This document shows, piece by piece, positions 34,985-43,331 of a DNA stretch of 64,000 bases. Numbering within the stretch: position 1 is the stretch's first letter; every line of letters begins with the position of its first letter. The notes beneath the pieces are model-generated. The model was not told where the DNA came from. It saw nothing but the letters and a program-made list of their open reading frames with translations, and did no database searches. This DNA comes from Arthrobacter crusticola (GTDB lineage Bacteria > Actinomycetota > Actinomycetes > Actinomycetales > Micrococcaceae): NCBI RefSeq assembly GCF_004357995.1, contig NZ_SMTK01000005.1:1-64000 (forward strand), written 5' to 3'. Position numbers and translations under genes: made by a program.

Positions 34985-35806
34985 CTAGATATCTCGTTTT
35001 CGAATCCATGCCGCAGCGGCAAGGGTGAAGAACCCTGCCCATAAGGCCATAACCACACCGCCCTGCCACTGAGTCAGCAACCCTTCTTGAACGACGGCGA
35101 TCATCTGAGCCCCGGCTTGTGCGGGGAAGAACAGGGGGTATTGCTCAGACCCGGGCAATGGAAGCAGTGGCACCAGGCCTGGAAGCACCGATAACAAGAC
35201 GACCAGCAGGACAATTCCGGCGGCCGTGCTTCGGAGGATTACTCCGAGGGACACACCGATAACAGCGATGAAGGCCAAATAAAGTCCCGTCGCGACAGCA
35301 CTGATCAGTGATGCAGGGTGAAACATGCTCACAGCAGTTCCACTTGCAGCGAGTACCACCTGAACCGCGACGTGAGTAAGGAGGGAAGACGCCCCGCCAA
35401 CGGCGAAGCTCGCCGTGCCGGCCACAGCAGCCTTGGCCGTGATGACCGGAACGCGTCGGGGAACCGCGGTGAACGTCGTCCTGATCGAGCCCGATACATA
35501 TTCGGTCGCGATGAAGAGAACCCCCACAGCACCAACGAGCAGCTGCGCCAGCGGAAGGCCGGCGCTGTGAAGGGCGCTTGCCGGTTCCCGCGCCTGAGCC
35601 AGCTCATTGCCTCCCTGCGACCCGATAAGGGCGATCGCTCCTCCGACACCGGTGACGATGATGGCGACTACGGTCAGAGCGAAAAGGGTACGGGCGGCCC
35701 TCAGGCTTTTGAGTTTGATCCATTCGGATCTCAGGATGCCTGCCGCTGTCAGATAGATCGAGGGACCCCGGCCGGTCCTTGCACCGGTCGATGAAGTGCG
35801 TTGCAT
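34985..35806 (-). CDS. ABC-2 type exporter, permease subunit
   Basis: A 273-residue membrane protein with six TM segments (for example LFALTVVAIIVTGVGGAIALIG; LPLAQLLVGAVGVLFIATEYVSGSIRTTFTAVPRR; AAGIVLLVVLLSVLPGLVPLL; VVMALWAGFFTLAAAAW). EYVSGSIRTT is the diagnostic segment of ABC-2 permeases paired with single-domain ATPases. Starts 2 nt after the ATPase gene stop, so they form one exporter. The substrate, perhaps a peptide or antibiotic, is not visible. Confidence 0.9.
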   Translation of the reverse strand: MQRTSSTGARTGRGPSIYLTAAGILRSEWIKLKSLRAARTLFALTVVAIIVTGVGGAIALIGSQGGNELAQAREPASALHSAGLPLAQLLVGAVGVLFIATEYVSGSIRTTFTAVPRRVPVITAKAAVAGTASFAVGGASSLLTHVAVQVVLAASGTAVSMFHPASLISAVATGLYLAFIAVIGVSLGVILRSTAAGIVLLVVLLSVLPGLVPLLPLPGSEQYPLFFPAQAGAQMIAVVQEGLLTQWQGGVVMALWAGFFTLAAAAWIRKRDI

Positions 35807-35808
35807 TG

Positions 35809-36735
35809 TTAGCCTTTTTCGTGCGTGTAGGTGGAGGATGAGTACTCGGATTCGTGTGCCGTCAGGTTCAGATAAGCCTGTTCGAGGGTCGGCCGCAGCG
35901 GTCTCAACTCGTCCAGCGCAATATTGTGCAGGCCAGCAATGCGTGCGATTTCCCGGGCAGGCAATTTATCCACTTCCATCCCGTCCTCAGAAGTCATTCG
36001 AACGTTCGCCCCCTCCGCGAGAACCACGTCGCACAGACGGTCAAGTTCATCGCTGCGGACCATTACGAGGTTTTGCGTGCGGTTGAGGGTTAGGATGCTC
36101 GCCAGCGTATCGCTGGCGAGAATCTTGCCCCTGCCGATCACAATCAGGTGATCAGCTGTCTGCGCCATCTCACTCATCAGGTGCGAAGAGAGGAACACCG
36201 TCCGCCCTTCGTCCGCTAACTGCCGCAGGAGTTGCCGAATCCAAAGCACCCCTTCGGGGTCTAGCCCATTGATTGGTTCATCGAGCACGACGGTGCTGGG
36301 GTCACCAAGGAGGGCAGCAGCGATGCCGAGCCGCTGGTGCATGCCAAGCGAGAATCCGCCCACCCGTTTGCTGGCGACAGACTCGAGCCCGACGAAGCTG
36401 ATCATCTCCTGGACCCGGCCATGGTTGATCCCATGTGTGGCGGCCAAGGCGAGAAGGTGGTTCTCGGCGCTAATTCCCGGCTGAACCGCTTTTGCGTCCA
36501 AGAGCGCGCCGACCTGGCGCAGAGGGTCTTTATGCCTACGTAAGGGTTTTCCGTTCACGGACGCCCATCCGGCCGTTGGTTCGTCCAACCCCAGAATCAA
36601 CCTCATCGTGGTCGACTTGCCGGCTCCGTTCGGCCCTAGGAATCCGGTGACGGTTCCGGGTTCAGCCGTGAAGCTGACCTCATCTACGACTTTTTTGGGG
36701 CCATAGGCCTTGCTCAAATTCCGCACTTCAATCAT
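35809..36735 (-). CDS. ABC transporter ATP-binding protein
   Basis: A 308-residue ATPase: Walker A GPNGAGKST, Q-loop GALLDAKAVQP, signature FSLGMHQRLGIA, Walker B TVVLDEP followed by INGLDPEG, H-loop SSHLMSEM. The C-terminal 80 residues (VMVRSDELDRL ... LEQAYLNLT) are typical of drug/bacitracin-type exporters (CcmA/YxlF). First gene of a two-gene operon with the permease. No regulator is adjacent. Confidence 0.92.
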   Translation of the reverse strand: MIEVRNLSKAYGPKKVVDEVSFTAEPGTVTGFLGPNGAGKSTTMRLILGLDEPTAGWASVNGKPLRRHKDPLRQVGALLDAKAVQPGISAENHLLALAATHGINHGRVQEMISFVGLESVASKRVGGFSLGMHQRLGIAAALLGDPSTVVLDEPINGLDPEGVLWIRQLLRQLADEGRTVFLSSHLMSEMAQTADHLIVIGRGKILASDTLASILTLNRTQNLVMVRSDELDRLCDVVLAEGANVRMTSEDGMEVDKLPAREIARIAGLHNIALDELRPLRPTLEQAYLNLTAHESEYSSSTYTHEKG

Positions 36736-36942
36736 TCCGGCCTCTCAAATTTTATCAAAACGACCACTGCCTATCTGCCTTTCGACACTATTCGGGACTT
36801 TGTGCTTAAGAACCTCGATAACGAATATTCCAGCAAACCCGGGTTGCAACGGGAATGTACGCTATGTCCACGCAGAGGTTCGCGTCAAATTCCCGCCTTG
36901 AGCGCCGACGTCGCTACGCGACCACCTGCGTCGCCTGCCTCA
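36736..36942. other. Divergent intergenic region, nothing recognised
   Basis: A/T-richer stretch between the ABC operon and the HD gene; the ABC promoter probably lies here. Confidence 0.4.
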
Positions 36943-36981
36943 GTGCACATATCCGGACATGTTGTGCACAAATATGGACAT
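36943..36981 (+). promoter_or_regulatory. Two 18-bp direct repeats before the HD-hydrolase gene
   Basis: GTGCACA-N5-GGACAT at 36943-36960 and 36964-36981, period 21 bp. A TATAGA (36982-36987) follows immediately and may be the -10. Probably an activator or repressor site. Confidence 0.6.
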
Positions 36982-37047
36982 TATAGAAAAGATTGGCAGA
37001 TCCAGCTCTAGGCTCAGTATTGAATTGGTCGATAACAGGAGGGCAGC

Positions 37048-37686
37048 ATGAGCGAAGTGATCGCAGGAATTTCCATCCCGGACAGCAAAATGGCCAAGGA
37101 GGCGACCGAACTTGTACGCACGATGGCACCGGATCTGATCTTCCAGCACTCGCGCCGAGTGTTTCTCTTCGGCACCCTGCAGGGCCGGCGGTTGGATCTG
37201 CAACCGGACCCGGAACTCCTGTACGTAAGTGCCATGTTTCACGACCTCGGCCTGGTCGACGGATACCGGCGCACCGACCAGCGTTTTGAGCTTGACGGTG
37301 CGGATGCTGCGGCTCGGTTCCTAAGGAGTTATGGGTTGCCGGACTCTGATGTTCAGAAGGCTTGGAACAGCATCGCACTGCACACCACCCCGGAAATTCC
37401 TTACCGCATGGAGCCGGAGGTTGCACTCGTCACTGCCGGTGTAGAAGCGGACGTGCTCGGGTTTGGCCTGGAACACTTGACGCATGACGACCTTACATCC
37501 GTGATTGCTGCTCATCCGCGAAGTGGTTTCAAGAAGGCGATTCTCGAAGCCTTCCGGGACGGTTTCAAAGACCGGCCGAATTCCACGTTCGGTACAGTGA
37601 ATGCGGACGTCCTCGAATACTTTTTTAAAGGCTATTCGAGGATGAATTTCGTCGAGGTGATTAAGGGCTCCTCATGGCCCGAATAG
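37048..37686 (+). CDS. HD-domain hydrolase, cyanamide-hydratase-like
   Basis: A 212-residue HD-superfamily metal-dependent protein: His34 (FQHSRRVFLFG), H65-D66 (YVSAMFHDLGLVDGYR), then RFELDGADAAARFLRSYGL and SIALHTTPEIPYRMEPEVALVTAGVEADVLGFG. The length and the HTTP/PEVALV.AG region fit the bacterial relatives of fungal cyanamide hydratase (cyanamide to urea). The true substrate is unproven. ATG 37048 has GGAGGG upstream. A guanidinium-type SMR exporter follows 55 nt later, suggesting a shared role with N-rich small molecules. Confidence 0.75.
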   Translation: MSEVIAGISIPDSKMAKEATELVRTMAPDLIFQHSRRVFLFGTLQGRRLDLQPDPELLYVSAMFHDLGLVDGYRRTDQRFELDGADAAARFLRSYGLPDSDVQKAWNSIALHTTPEIPYRMEPEVALVTAGVEADVLGFGLEHLTHDDLTSVIAAHPRSGFKKAILEAFRDGFKDRPNSTFGTVNADVLEYFFKGYSRMNFVEVIKGSSWPE

Positions 37687-37741
37687 GTCGGGAGGAAATC
37701 ATCATCCAAAGGGACAATCGAGCCAACAAGGCGCGTTTCTG

Positions 37742-38056
37742 ATGGCTTGGGTCGTATTAATCATATCGGGTATCCTGGAGGCAGTATGGGCCACGACACT
37801 CGCTAAGACGGAGGGATTCACAAAGGTCCTCCCCAGCATCATCTTCGGTGCTTCGTTTATCCTCAGCATGGCGGGGCTTACATATGCTCTCAAGACTCTG
37901 CCAGTTGGAACTTCCTACGCCGTGTGGGTGGGAACCGGTGCGACACTCACCGCCGCCTACGCGATGTTTTTTGGTGGAGAGTCCGCATCAATTGTGAAGG
38001 TGATACTTTTACTCGGAATTGTCGGATGCATAGTTGGACTGAAGCTGACTGACTGA
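37742..38056 (+). CDS. gdx: SMR-family exporter, SugE/Gdx guanidinium type
   Basis: A 104-residue, four-helix small multidrug resistance protein. The residues I recall as defining Gdx rather than EmrE are present: Gly10, Glu13 (essential carboxylate), Ser42, Tyr59 and Trp62 (LPVGTSYAVWVGTGA). Gdx proteins exchange guanidinium or guanylurea-type cations for protons as antiparallel dimers. A single gene is enough for a homodimer. Downstream of the HD hydrolase in an apparent operon. No guanidine riboswitch recognised upstream. Confidence 0.85.
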   Translation: MAWVVLIISGILEAVWATTLAKTEGFTKVLPSIIFGASFILSMAGLTYALKTLPVGTSYAVWVGTGATLTAAYAMFFGGESASIVKVILLLGIVGCIVGLKLTD

Positions 38057-38299
38057 CGAGAGGTCCATTCGCGAACGGTCATCAATCTGTCCTCTCCGCT
38101 AACAGCGCGTCATATGCGCGGTCAGAGCAGATGAGACGGCTCGCCGCTGTCGCTGCGCGCCGCGCCTCCGCGGGATCTGTTCGCCGGTGATGCGGCCGAA
38201 GAATCCCACGCACCCATGCGCGCCGAGGCACCGAGGCACAGGTCCGGCCTGCTCTTAACCATCAGCCGTACACTGCCGTCGGGGACCACACGGGAACTG

Positions 38300-38540
38300 G
38301 TGCAGCAGGCGGCGATGCTGTCATCATCTCCGTGCTGATGAATGCCACCCCTCTGTTCAAGCTCGACGGCTACTGACTGCTCGCCGACCTCCTGATGTAC
38401 CGAGCATTTACCGGCAGGCTGTGGAGGTCCTGACCGCGGAAATGGAATCGACGCTGCACCGACTGCTTCTCGGCCTGTACGTTGTTATCGCCGCACTGTT
38501 CGGCCCGGGCCTGTTTGCAGCGGCAACAACCTCGAAAGCA
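38300..38540 (+). pseudogene. Remnant of an M50-type membrane peptidase
   Basis: VIISVLMNATPLFKLDGY then an in-frame TGA and LLADLLMYRAFTG. N-x-x-P-L-x-K-L-D-G-Y-W is the C-terminal metal motif of site-2-protease-like M50 enzymes, and the W codon has become TGA. A following frame gives STLHRLLLGLYVVIAALFG. The N-terminus is absent. Confidence 0.55.
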
Positions 38541-38592
38541 ACACGTATGCCGGCAGCCACTGATCCACCAGCTCTACCCTTAGGCTCGCCTC

Positions 38593-38760
38593 ATGGACGA
38601 CACAGCGATCAAGCCTGCCCGACGCCTCTGGCTTGCAGAGTGGGCCAAAGAGGAAGAGTTCTGGAAGGACTTCGCCAAGCGGGTTGTCGCTAACCTCACA
38701 AAAAGCCGGCGCCGCCCCGCCGCCGCCCCTTCCTTGCAGGAAGGCATCCTACGCAACTAG
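38593..38760 (+). CDS. Small charged hypothetical protein
   Basis: Fifty-five residues: MDDTAIKPARRLWLAEWAKEEEFWKDFAKRVVANLTKSRRRP and a short tail. Amphipathic and helix-rich with W-rich first half. No family recognised. No strong ribosome site. Confidence 0.35.
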   Translation: MDDTAIKPARRLWLAEWAKEEEFWKDFAKRVVANLTKSRRRPAAAPSLQEGILRN

Positions 38761-39208
38761 GAGCCCTCGGGATCCGGCCCGATTCGCCATCGCGTTTTTC
38801 GTCGCGGACAACCGGAATGACCGCGTCAGATTCATTCACTGCCGCACCGGTTCCCGTGTGCCGCCAGCAAGGGCCAGGCCGGCAGCGACGGTGAAACTGC
38901 ATCTCCGATGGACTCTCCTGCTCTTCGAGTGCACCGCGCTCTCAGTGGGTATGGTCCAACGGTTCTGGATCAGTCCTTGATTCCGATGGTGAGAGCTGGG
39001 GCGGAATGGAGAACGTCAAGACGGACGATGCAATCCGCCTTGTTCCGTCGCCGAAGGACAGCGACGCCGATCACCGAGCTGCGCTCGAAGCCATCGCGGC
39101 AGAGCTGTTCGAGCGGGCAGTCCGGGTTTTGACCGTCGACTGACGTTCTCGTTTGTCCGCGCCCGGCAGCCTTCTCCACGAGCAGCGACCTGGAATGGCA
39201 CAATTGGT

Positions 39209-39276
39209 CATGTAAAAGATTCTTGACACAGCTTTGTGGCAGACGTAGCTTTGGCATGTCAATAATCTTTTACATG
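39209..39276. promoter_or_regulatory. 20-bp inverted repeat enclosing a promoter
   Basis: Left arm 39209-39228 (CATGTAAAAGATTCTTGACA) and right arm 39257-39276, complementary with one mismatch. Between them, TTGACA (39223-39228), 17-nt spacer, TAGCTT (39246-39251). The transcription start would fall at the right arm. Likely the operator of the HTH protein encoded at 39714. Confidence 0.75.
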
Positions 39277-39285
39277 GGGGTGGAC

Positions 39286-39720
39286 GTGTCAGCGCAGGAA
39301 AAGAACGCCTGGATTCTCGGAGTGATCGCGGTGCTCGGGTACGCGGTCTACCTCGGCCTGCTGCTCAGCAGCGACGCCGGCGCACTGACGGAACGTCCCT
39401 ACGCGCCGATCATGCTCTGGACCATCGGCAGCGGGATTCTTGCCGGCATCGTGATAAACATCCTCGTCGGCATCATCGCCGGAATGTTCCGGCGCGATGC
39501 CCGGCGCGTCGACCAGCGGGACCGGCAGATCGCGCGATTCGGCGACCAGGTCGGCCAGTCGTTCGTCGTCCTCGGCGCTGTCTCGGCGCTGGTGCTCGCG
39601 ATGCTCAAGGCGGACTCCTTCTGGATCGCGAACGTCATCTACCTGGGGTTCGTGCTGTCCGCGGTCCTCGGATCGGTCAGCAAGGTCCTCGGTTACCGGC
39701 GGGGGCTGCCGGAATGGTGA
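39286..39720 (+). CDS. DUF2975-like membrane protein
   Basis: A 144-residue, four-TM protein (WILGVIAVLGYAVYLGLLL; IMLWTIGSGILAGIVINILVGIIAGMF; VVLGAVSALVLAML; FWIANVIYLGFVLSAVLGSVSKVL) with a basic cytosolic loop RRDARRVDQRDRQIARFGDQ. GTG 39286 has GGGGGTGG upstream; ATG 39256 or 39274 are alternatives. The next gene, an Xre HTH, starts within its stop region, the membrane-protein/HTH pairing typical for this family. Confidence 0.75.
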   Translation: MSAQEKNAWILGVIAVLGYAVYLGLLLSSDAGALTERPYAPIMLWTIGSGILAGIVINILVGIIAGMFRRDARRVDQRDRQIARFGDQVGQSFVVLGAVSALVLAMLKADSFWIANVIYLGFVLSAVLGSVSKVLGYRRGLPEW

Positions 39721-39950
39721 AGCCCACCCGCGTAAGCAACAGGATCCGCGCCCTGCGCGCCACGCACGGGGAGATGACCCAGGCCGAGCTCGCAGACCGG
39801 ATCGGCGTCACCCGCCAGACCGTGATCGCCATCGAGCAGGGCCGCTACTCCCCCACACTCGAGCTCGCGTTCCAGATCGCGCGAGTCTTCGGCGTCGGAC
39901 TCGATGCCGTCTTCCAGTACCCGGACACCCATGAAGGAGCATCCAGATGA
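39714..39950 (+). CDS. Xre-family HTH regulator
   Basis: A 78-residue Cro/C1-type HTH: SNRIRALRATHGEMTQAELADRIGVTRQTVIAIEQGRYSPTLELAFQIARVFGVGLDAVFQYPD. Matches the small HTH proteins (about 70 residues) encoded with DUF2975-type membrane proteins. Overlaps its neighbours on both sides (ATGGTGA, ATGA), so it is translated from a three-gene transcript. Confidence 0.92.
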   Translation: MVKPTRVSNRIRALRATHGEMTQAELADRIGVTRQTVIAIEQGRYSPTLELAFQIARVFGVGLDAVFQYPDTHEGASR

Positions 39951-40918
39951 GGGCGATTGTGCAGGATAAGTACGGGGACGCGGACGTGCTGCGCCTCGAG
40001 GAGGTCGAGCGGCCGGAGCCCGGACACCAACAGGTTCTCATCCGTGTCCGGGCGGCGGGCGTCGACCCCGGCGTGTGGCACATCATGGCGGGCCAACCCC
40101 TCGGCGTACGGCCGGCCTTCGGCGTCCGCAGACCGCGCCAGCGCACCCGCGGGGCGGATATAGCGGGCATCGTGGAAGCGGTCGGCCCCGGGGTTACCCG
40201 GTTCGTCCCGGGCGATGAGGTCTTCGGCGTCGCCTCCGGCAGCTTCGCCGACTTCGCGCTGGCGTCATCGGAGAAGGGACTGGCGCACAAGCCTGAAGGG
40301 CTGAGCTTCGCCGAGGCGGCGGTCATCCCGATCTCCGGCTGCACGGCGCTCCAAGGTCTCCGCAGGGGTGGCGTGGCAGGAGGAGCGCGCGTGCTCGTGC
40401 TCGGCGCTTCGGGTGGCGTCGGATCGTTCGCGGTGCAGTTGGCGAAGGCGTTCGGCGCCCACGTCACTGGAGTTGCGAGCACGGGCAAGCTCGACTTCGT
40501 TCGCGGCCTCGGCGCTGACGAGGTGATGGATTACACCCAGCAGGACCCGGTTGACGGCACACGCCGTTTCGACCTCATCCTTGACACCGGCGGCAACCGC
40601 CCGCTGCGGAAGCTGCGGCGGGCCCTCGCCCCCGGTGGGACGCTCGTCATCGTCGGCGGAGAAGGTGGTCGTGGACTGCTTGGCGGCTTTGAGCGGGCGA
40701 TGCTCGGCGCACCGGTTCTGTCGCTCGTCACCGGTCAGAAACTCCGGGGCCTCACGGCCGTCACAAGCCGCGCCGATCTCATCACACTCACCGAGTTCGT
40801 CGAGGCGGGCCAGCTGCGCGCGCCGCTCGACCGCACCTTCCCACTCGAGGAGGCTCCGGACGCCATCCGCTACCTTCACGCCGGGACGGTACGCGGCAAG
40901 GTCGCCATCACAATCTGA
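39947..40918 (+). CDS. Zinc-independent NAD(P)-dependent alcohol dehydrogenase / quinone oxidoreductase
   Basis: A 323-residue MDR protein: N-terminal GroES-like domain (MRAIVQDKYGDADVLRLEEVERPEPGHQQVLIRVRAAGVDPGVWH), LVLGASGGVGSFAVQLAKAFGAHVTGVAST as the Rossmann loop, and the end FPLEEAPDAIRYLHAGTVRGKVAITI. The zinc-ligating Cys/His of true ADHs are absent, as in quinone oxidoreductases. Last gene of the DUF2975-HTH operon. Confidence 0.93.
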   Translation: MRAIVQDKYGDADVLRLEEVERPEPGHQQVLIRVRAAGVDPGVWHIMAGQPLGVRPAFGVRRPRQRTRGADIAGIVEAVGPGVTRFVPGDEVFGVASGSFADFALASSEKGLAHKPEGLSFAEAAVIPISGCTALQGLRRGGVAGGARVLVLGASGGVGSFAVQLAKAFGAHVTGVASTGKLDFVRGLGADEVMDYTQQDPVDGTRRFDLILDTGGNRPLRKLRRALAPGGTLVIVGGEGGRGLLGGFERAMLGAPVLSLVTGQKLRGLTAVTSRADLITLTEFVEAGQLRAPLDRTFPLEEAPDAIRYLHAGTVRGKVAITI

Positions 40919-41244
40919 CCATCTGCGCCGTGAACCGCCAACCCCTGGCGATCGAGAAACGAGGCAACGCTGGGCCGTCCTTCCAGACAAGGGTGGAGCT
41001 ACTTGGGCGGGAGCTCTTTCCAGGACGCGAGGAACCCCAATAGGAATTCGTTTAGTCCCTGTCGGTCAGACGACCATCATCAGCGATGGAGCCTGCACTT
41101 GGCCGCCTGCGAGGCGGAATGAGCACCTATGCACAATCTCCACCATTAAGAACGTAGAGGAAGCCTGATCTTTATCGTCCGGTGGGCTGCTTTTACTCAT
41201 TCCAGGCCTGCAGCCTCCAAAGTCATAGGGGCAGGCATCCGGTG
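40919..41244. other. Convergent intergenic region, nothing recognised
   Basis: About 325 nt between the oxidoreductase and the sigma-factor stop. No gene or clear terminator seen. Confidence 0.4.
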
Positions 41245-42513
41245 TCACCCGTCTTCCGACACCATGTGCAGCCGGTTCTCGAGGAAGGCTCGCTCGACGG
41301 TATTGTCGGTCAGCAGCAGCGCCTCGGTATAGGCCAAGTGCGCCTCACGCTTCCGCCCGAGCCGCCGGAGCAGATCCGCCCGCGCAGCCGGCAGGTAGCC
41401 GTACCCGGCGAGTTGCGGTTCCCCGGAGAGGGCATGGAGGGCGGCCAGGCCGGCAGCAGGACCGAGAGCGAATCCGACGGCCACAGCCCGGTTGAGCGCC
41501 ACTACCGGAGAGGGCCACAGCTCCACCAGCACGTCGTACAAGGCGAGTACCTCCCGCCAGTCGGTTTCCTGCCAGCTGGGCGACTCCGCGTGCACGGCCG
41601 CGATCGCTGCCTGCAGCGCGTACCGCGACGGCGGCCGGGCACCCAACGCCTCCCGGACAAGGATCACGCCCTCGGCTATGGCGGCGCGGTCCCAGCGCAT
41701 CCGGTCCTGCTCCTCCAGCAGCAGCAGTCGTCCCTCGGGTGTGGTGCGGGTGTCGCGGCGCGCATCGGTGAGCAGCAGCAGGGCCAGCAGGCCTGCCACG
41801 GAGGGATCATGCGGCAGCAGCTGACGCAGCATGCGGCACAGCTCGAATGATCGTTCCACGAGGTCGCGGCGCACCAGTTCGTCCCCGGCAGGGGCGGTAT
41901 GACCGGTGGTGAAGAGGCTGTGTACCACCAGGAGCACGGCGTCGACCCTGCCCGGCAGGTCAGCTGTCGAAGGCACCCGGTACGGGATACGGGCAACGGC
42001 GATCTTCTTCTTCGCCCGCGTGATGCGGGCGGCCATCGCCGCCTCGCTGACCAGGAAGGCCCGCCCCACCTCGGCAGTGGACAGACCGCACAGCAGCCGC
42101 AATGTCAGGGCGACCTGGGTGGCACGGTCCAGCGCCGGATGGCAGCATGTCACCACCAGACGCAACCGGTCATCGGGGATCGATGCCGCCTCACCGCCGT
42201 CGACGGTGTCGTCGGGACCGGGTTCGGCCTCGTCTTCGACCAGCAGGGGCAGATACCTGGATTCGACCTGCCGGTGGCGCAGCACGTTAAGCGCCCGGCG
42301 TCGAGCCGCCGTGGTCAGCCAGGCCCCGGGGCGGGAGGGCACACCGGTGCGGCGCCAGTCCGTGAGCGCGGAGGCGAAGGCGTCCTGCACGCACTCCTCG
42401 GCGAGGTCGAGGTCGCGGGTGACGCGCACCGTCGCTGCGAGCACGAAGGCCCACTCGCGGCGGTGCGCGTCGGCGACGGCGGCCGAAACGGTGGACGTGT
42501 CCTGACCGGTCAT
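41245..42513 (-). CDS. RNA polymerase sigma factor, ECF42 type (DUF6596 C-terminal extension)
   Basis: A 422-residue ECF sigma factor with a long C-terminal helical (TPR/SnoaL-free) extension. Region 2: RREWAFVLAATVRVTRDLDLAEECVQDAFASALTDW. Region 4: RATQVALTLRLLCGLSTAEVGRAFLVSEAAMAARITRAKKKIAVARIPYRVP. Extension: VVHSLFTTGHTAP ... LAAIAAVHAESPSWQETDWREVLALYDVL ... LNRAVAV. This is group ECF42, which lacks an anti-sigma factor and is encoded with DGPF proteins, as here. Start ATG 42513, 16 nt after the DGPF stop. Confidence 0.92.
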   Translation of the reverse strand: MTGQDTSTVSAAVADAHRREWAFVLAATVRVTRDLDLAEECVQDAFASALTDWRRTGVPSRPGAWLTTAARRRALNVLRHRQVESRYLPLLVEDEAEPGPDDTVDGGEAASIPDDRLRLVVTCCHPALDRATQVALTLRLLCGLSTAEVGRAFLVSEAAMAARITRAKKKIAVARIPYRVPSTADLPGRVDAVLLVVHSLFTTGHTAPAGDELVRRDLVERSFELCRMLRQLLPHDPSVAGLLALLLLTDARRDTRTTPEGRLLLLEEQDRMRWDRAAIAEGVILVREALGARPPSRYALQAAIAAVHAESPSWQETDWREVLALYDVLVELWPSPVVALNRAVAVGFALGPAAGLAALHALSGEPQLAGYGYLPAARADLLRRLGRKREAHLAYTEALLLTDNTVERAFLENRLHMVSEDG

Positions 42514-42529
42514 CCCGTCCGGCCTGAAC

Positions 42530-42877
42530 TCAGCTGCCGAAGTCGATGACGGGCCGGACCTCGACGCCGCCGAAGCGGGCCGGAACGGTCTTGGCGACGG
42601 CCAGTGCCGTGTCGAGATCCGGGGCGTCGATAAGGTAGTAGCCGCCCAACGCCTCCTTGGTCTCGACGAACGGGCCATCGGTCACCTCGGACCCGCCGCG
42701 GACGCTGGTGGCCGTTGTGGTCGGGTGCAGCCACGCTGCGGAAACCATGCTGGCGCCCAGCGCAGGCACGCCGCTGGCGAAGGCCTCGTGCTCACGCATG
42801 ATCTCCTCCATCAGCCCGGACGGCGCCTCGGCGTATGAGGTCTCGGTTTCGTAGATCAGGATCATGTACTGGGACAT
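42530..42877 (-). CDS. YciI-like DGPF-domain protein
   Basis: A 115-residue ferredoxin-like protein: MSQYMILIYETE at the start and VTDGPFVETKEALGGYYLIDAPDLDTALAVAKTVP with the DGPF motif. These proteins are the constant partners of ECF42 sigma factors; their molecular role is unknown. First gene of the DGPF-ECF42 operon. Confidence 0.92.
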   Translation of the reverse strand: MSQYMILIYETETSYAEAPSGLMEEIMREHEAFASGVPALGASMVSAAWLHPTTTATSVRGGSEVTDGPFVETKEALGGYYLIDAPDLDTALAVAKTVPARFGGVEVRPVIDFGS

Positions 42878-42906
42878 AGCTGTTCCTCTCGGTTCGGGGA
42901 CCGGTT

Positions 42907-42930
42907 CTCGACCCCTCTACTTATACGACA
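42907..42930 (-). promoter_or_regulatory. Candidate ECF42 autoregulated promoter
   Basis: Minus strand: TGTCGT (42925-42930) then, 14 nt later, TCGAG (about 42907-42911), matching the TGTCGA / CGA-type motifs reported for ECF42, roughly 30-50 nt upstream of the DGPF start. Confidence 0.5.
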
Positions 42931-43331
42931 CGCGGGGTCCGGCCACATCGACAGGAATCTCGAGAATTTCTGAGATCACGTTAGGAACGCACCAAGTCCC
43001 ACCGCTTGGCGATCTTCTCCCAGATTCTGCTCCCGAATCGGAACGCGCCCATACCCGGCGCGAATCGCATCAGCCACGTTGAGGCGCTTTCCTCCGGTCA
43101 GATGCGGTGAGGTGGGTCGCGACTGCACTGGTGAGCATTTCCCCGGCAAACGGGGTGACCATCCTCGCCGGCGACCTCGGAAAATGTTGCGGTGAGGGAT
43201 CCGCGTACGGGCGGGGCGAACCGGCGGCAATTGTGCAGAACGTGTTTACTTCGGTGTGTTCAGGCTTTCGTTCCGATAACGAACGTGTCCCGACTATCGA
43301 CGCGGCCGGTTATCCCCGGCAGGGTGAAGCC
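42931..43331. other. Intergenic, about 400 nt, nothing recognised
   Basis: Frame open from 43107 upstream of the lipoprotein start but without a signal-like or family sequence; I treat it as untranslated. Confidence 0.4.

Noticed and set aside
37687..37741. Guanidine riboswitch upstream of the SMR exporter
   Set aside because: No ykkC or paired ACGR hairpin pattern seen in this gap or before the HD gene.
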